From positions 1 through 7,779 of the forward strand of contig JABJCS010000742.1 of assembly GCA_018665505.1 (NCBI GenBank): a stretch of DNA of 7,779 nucleotides, written 5' to 3'. The notes beneath the pieces are model-generated. The model was not told where the DNA came from, did not search any database, and saw only the letters and a program-made list of their open reading frames with translations. Made by a program: the position numbers and the translations under genes. Numbering within the stretch: the first letter of the stretch is position 1; each line of letters begins with the position of its first letter. This DNA is from Alphaproteobacteria bacterium. Its GTDB lineage: Bacteria > Pseudomonadota > Alphaproteobacteria > UBA8366. Below are positions 5,544-7,779 of the stretch, one piece after another.

Positions 5544-7694
5544 ATGGAAGCAGCGCAAGAATGGCTGGTCGCGCTCGTATTTGGCGCCTTTATGATATCG
5601 GCATACTCTTGGACTCGCTTCGATGAGCCAGTTGGTGAGAGCGAAAGCCAGTATTTTGGCATCTATAAACCTAGATTTCACACCTCCGACCGAAGATACA
5701 GTTACGGCAGATTGGGTTATGTGATCGCCATCGTTCTGCTTTACCTGGTGCTCAGTTTTGTGCCGCAATTATACGTCGAGTTAGTGCCCGGCGGGGTGGA
5801 AACGGAGCTATCAAAATCGCCGATCATACCCTTAATGATTGCGACATCACTTACCAGTTTACAGAACGTGCCGATTTTAAAGGGTCTCGAGCGGAGAATT
5901 AGAGGGTTCCTGCATACATTTGCGAGAATTCCCTCAAGCGTCTTGCGATTGGTTTATCAACTGCAGGGTGCCGGTTTTGATTTTGCTCGATTTAAGGACA
6001 AAATTTTTCGCACCCCGAAGCTTCGTATCTCATTTAGTGATGAGTTGCTGGAGCAGCTGTTCGGGGAGGATTGGATAAAGTCCGATGGCGTATTGAGGCC
6101 TTGGTTCAGAGTCGGCTGTATTTTGGACGCCATGTCATATGGCACGAACGGCCTGCAGGTCGACTTCGACGGACAGTTCGTTAATCGATACAAGGATGAA
6201 CTCGAAAGTATCAGCGCGCGTCATTCCGCGATGGCGGTCGAGGTCAAAGAATACGCTGAGAAGGTTATCAAGGATCCGCAGCTCATTGATCGCGACCTGG
6301 AAGGACGGGTCACCGAATTGCGAGACCGAACCTATGCGTATTTGGTGTGCGCGATACATTCGAACGACAGATTAGAAACTAGCGCGAAGCAGGTCCTAAA
6401 GACGGAGTTCGGATTCATACTCACCGAACATGAGGCAAAACCATATCCGCTGAAGGAAATGGTGCATGGCTCAATACTCGTCGTCTTCATCGCTGCGGCG
6501 ATTTCGACTATTGCGATTGTCGCGTTTTCAAACTGGCGGCTTCCGATGCTCGAGGTTAAGCCCGAGCAGTTGATGTTGCCGCCGTCAACGATTGAGACGA
6601 TCTTCCTGTCGATAAAAACAGCAGTCCTATATTTCTCGACGATTCTTGCGGCTCTTTGGGTCCGATCGACACTGATATTCCGGCGGCAATGGAACAATTT
6701 TCGAGACCTATCTGGCGCACGACCGCTGTCACGTTATCCGTCGCCGATCCTCTTTGGCACAGCCGTCGGGTTTTGCGTTCACGTGCTTCTGTTCTACCTA
6801 ATTGAACTTCCGGACCTTGCGAAAACGTTCGAAGGCGATCTGAAAGACGTTATAGCCAAGATTGGCGGGCGCCTGCTACTCGCTATGCAATTCGCGCTGC
6901 ATTGGGTGTTTTTGCCGTTGATGGTATCGGCAATCAGTGTGTTCTTGAGCGGGAGTAGGCTGCGCTCAATGTCGACCGTCTGGCTTACGGCTCGGGCCCT
7001 CATGGGCAGCGCAGCTATAGGCGTTGTCGGCGGCATGATCATGATGTGGGTCAGCGCCGAGGGTGTTAATCGGCAAGAGCTTTCTCTGCTTAAGGCCGAA
7101 CTCGAAATTTGCGCGTATTCATCGGAGACGTGTGACCGGCTTTATTCTAAACTGACGCCCCCAAACAGCGTGCCTGGCGTTTTACTGAGTAATCTTGAGA
7201 TGATGTTTCAGGAATGTCGCCCGAATTCGGAGCATTGCGATGCTGCATTTAAACAAAGCCTGCCGGTACTCGATACGATTGAACAATATCTCGCAGAGTG
7301 CGGGCCGGAATTGGAGACTTGCGACAAGCTCATGCAAGATATCAATGATAGAGTTAAAAAATTCGGAACAGCCCAACGAGAATGGGCATCGTTGATTGGG
7401 TTATTTATCTGCATTTTCAAATTTTTGCTTTTCATGGTGGCCCAACTCGTCGAGCGCAAAAATCAAAAAGACAGGAATCTCTACTTAGAATTCAAAGGGG
7501 CTCCGGTATATGGTCATAGCTCGGAAGGGCGCTCATTTGCGATGATATTTACAGAGAACGAGCACGTTTTGCTATTTCACCCGCTTCATCAAAGATTAAA
7601 TTTGGAAGATTTACCCGAAGCTAAAATGGAAGGCCTTTGTGTGCAAATGCCGGAAGTGAGCTACTCCCCAATCGTTGGACAGATTTCGTCGTAA
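5544..7694 (+). CDS. Unrecognised polytopic membrane protein with periplasmic cysteine repeats; C-terminus probably altered by an IS
   Basis: I do not recognise the family. The 716-residue product has hydrophobic segments near residues 5-21, 57-76, 93-110 (weak), 307-328, 350-372, 401-421, 444-468, 485-504 and 613-634. Basic flanks (KPRFHTSDRR, LERRIR, RSTLIFRRQW, SGSRLR, VERKNQK) give a consistent model: N-terminus outside, nine helices, a cytoplasmic domain at about 113-306, a periplasmic loop at 505-612, and a cytoplasmic tail from 635. The periplasmic loop holds three C-x6-C-D units. The cytoplasmic domain is charged and helix-rich (for example AVEVKEYAEKVIKDPQLIDR, residues 231-250). The start ATG follows AGGGGGAGGAA directly; GGAGG is unusually close (two bases), but the AGGGGG part has normal spacing. 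Base composition looks more A+T-rich than the operons to the left, suggesting separate ancestry. Residues from about 705 on are probably encoded by the adjoining IS end, so the native C-terminus may be longer or different. Confidence 0.8.
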   Translation: MEAAQEWLVALVFGAFMISAYSWTRFDEPVGESESQYFGIYKPRFHTSDRRYSYGRLGYVIAIVLLYLVLSFVPQLYVELVPGGVETELSKSPIIPLMIATSLTSLQNVPILKGLERRIRGFLHTFARIPSSVLRLVYQLQGAGFDFARFKDKIFRTPKLRISFSDELLEQLFGEDWIKSDGVLRPWFRVGCILDAMSYGTNGLQVDFDGQFVNRYKDELESISARHSAMAVEVKEYAEKVIKDPQLIDRDLEGRVTELRDRTYAYLVCAIHSNDRLETSAKQVLKTEFGFILTEHEAKPYPLKEMVHGSILVVFIAAAISTIAIVAFSNWRLPMLEVKPEQLMLPPSTIETIFLSIKTAVLYFSTILAALWVRSTLIFRRQWNNFRDLSGARPLSRYPSPILFGTAVGFCVHVLLFYLIELPDLAKTFEGDLKDVIAKIGGRLLLAMQFALHWVFLPLMVSAISVFLSGSRLRSMSTVWLTARALMGSAAIGVVGGMIMMWVSAEGVNRQELSLLKAELEICAYSSETCDRLYSKLTPPNSVPGVLLSNLEMMFQECRPNSEHCDAAFKQSLPVLDTIEQYLAECGPELETCDKLMQDINDRVKKFGTAQREWASLIGLFICIFKFLLFMVAQLVERKNQKDRNLYLEFKGAPVYGHSSEGRSFAMIFTENEHVLLFHPLHQRLNLEDLPEAKMEGLCVQMPEVSYSPIVGQISS
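7104..7343 (+). repeat. Three C-x6-C-D protein repeats in heptad register
   Basis: Within the predicted periplasmic loop, residues 521-600 contain EICAYSSETCD, QECRPNSEHCD and AECGPELETCD. The cysteines are at 523/530, 558/565 and 586/593, with codons at 7110/7131, 7215/7236 and 7299/7320. Consensus: x-E-C-x-P-x-S-E-x-C-D, followed by a helix-like stretch (DRLYSKL, DAAFKQSL, DKLMQDI). All intervals (7, 28, 7, 21, 7) are multiples of seven. The paired cysteines could form disulfides across helical turns. The repeat is visible directly; its role is unknown. Confidence 0.75.
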
Positions 7695-7779
7695 TTTAAG
7701 CTACTCTCTGCACCTGCTGATCGGGTTGGTTAGTTTCGATGTTTTGCCAGTAGGCCACGGCGGGAGGTTGTCCGCCAAG
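7657..7779 (-). mobile_element. Terminal part of an IS3-family-like insertion sequence (continues past the right edge)
   Basis: The minus strand encodes a transposase C-terminus up to base 7696, so the element's end must lie to the left of it. A plausible terminus is TGAGCTACTCCCCAATCG, starting at base 7657. It begins with the TG dinucleotide usual for IS3-family ends and leaves about 39 bases between terminus and transposase stop, a normal distance. The partner inverted repeat and target-site duplication are outside the window, so the exact boundary is inference. Confidence 0.55.
7696..7779 (-). CDS. IS3-family-like transposase, C-terminal 27 residues (rest outside window)
   Basis: Reading the minus strand from the right edge gives LGGQPPAVAYWQ, then NIETNQPDQQVQRVA and TAA (7698-7696). 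The pattern L-G/D-G-x-x-P-A-x-x-Y-W-Q, ending in QPDQQVQRVA, is the familiar C-terminal tail of the DDE transposase (OrfB, rve integrase fold) of many proteobacterial IS3-family elements. The catalytic DDE residues lie beyond the window, so integrity cannot be judged. The stop is separated by one base from the stop of the convergent membrane-protein gene. Confidence 0.75.
   Translation of the reverse strand, partial: LGGQPPAVAYWQNIETNQPDQQVQRVA

Noticed and set aside
7110..7322. Cysteine pairs as zinc-finger (CxxC) or cytochrome c haem (CxxCH) motifs
   Set aside because: The spacing is C-x6-C, there is no CxxCH, and the loop is predicted to be periplasmic; disulfides fit better.
1..7779. CRISPR array, tRNA, rRNA, riboswitch
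   Set aside because: No regularly spaced direct repeats of CRISPR type, no tRNA cloverleaf or rRNA-like conserved stretches, and no recognisable riboswitch core were seen by eye.

Overview
The window looks like a chromosomal segment of a Gram-negative proteobacterium. An alphaproteobacterium, such as a Rhodospirillales- or Rhizobiales-type heterotroph, is my best guess. This rests on moderately high GC, tight operon packing with good Shine-Dalgarno sites, and the mix of families (oxalate/formate-type MFS carrier, EamA carrier, DUF1989 protein, FAS1-like/MaoC hydratase, luciferase-like monooxygenase). I did no taxonomic search.

Layout. (1) Bases 2-2725, plus strand: a compact run of three genes. 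These are the C-terminal half of an MFS transporter (cut by the left edge), a complete D-2-hydroxyacid dehydrogenase with all catalytic residues, and an EamA/DMT-family transporter starting at TTG. Gaps are 11 and 22 bases, so this is probably one operon: two carriers around a 2-hydroxy/2-keto acid oxidoreductase. (2) Bases 5291-2701, minus strand: a second three-gene operon, transcribed in the order LLM flavin-dependent monooxygenase, double-hotdog FAS1-like/MaoC hydratase, DUF1989 (urea-amidolyase-associated type) protein. Gaps are 20 and 8 bases. It converges on the first operon, with a 25-base overlap of the last coding sequences. The combination suggests degradation of some organic compound through a CoA thioester, but the substrate cannot be read from the sequence. 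(3) Bases 5292-5543: a 252-base divergent intergenic region. It holds a plausible promoter for the minus operon with a perfect 7-base inverted repeat laid over it, plus further short inverted repeats. (4) Bases 5544-7694, plus strand: a 716-residue membrane protein I do not recognise. It has about nine membrane segments, a cytoplasmic domain of about 190 residues, and a predicted periplasmic loop with three C-x6-C-D repeats whose six cysteines all fall in one heptad register. (5) Bases about 7657-7779: the 3' end of an IS3-family-like insertion sequence on the minus strand, seen as the last 27 residues of its transposase.

The most interesting points are the cysteine-repeat membrane protein and the IS next to it. 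The transposase stop lies one base beyond the membrane protein's stop. The IS end must therefore lie inside the membrane protein's reading frame, so its last dozen or so residues are probably IS-derived and the native 3' end lost or displaced.
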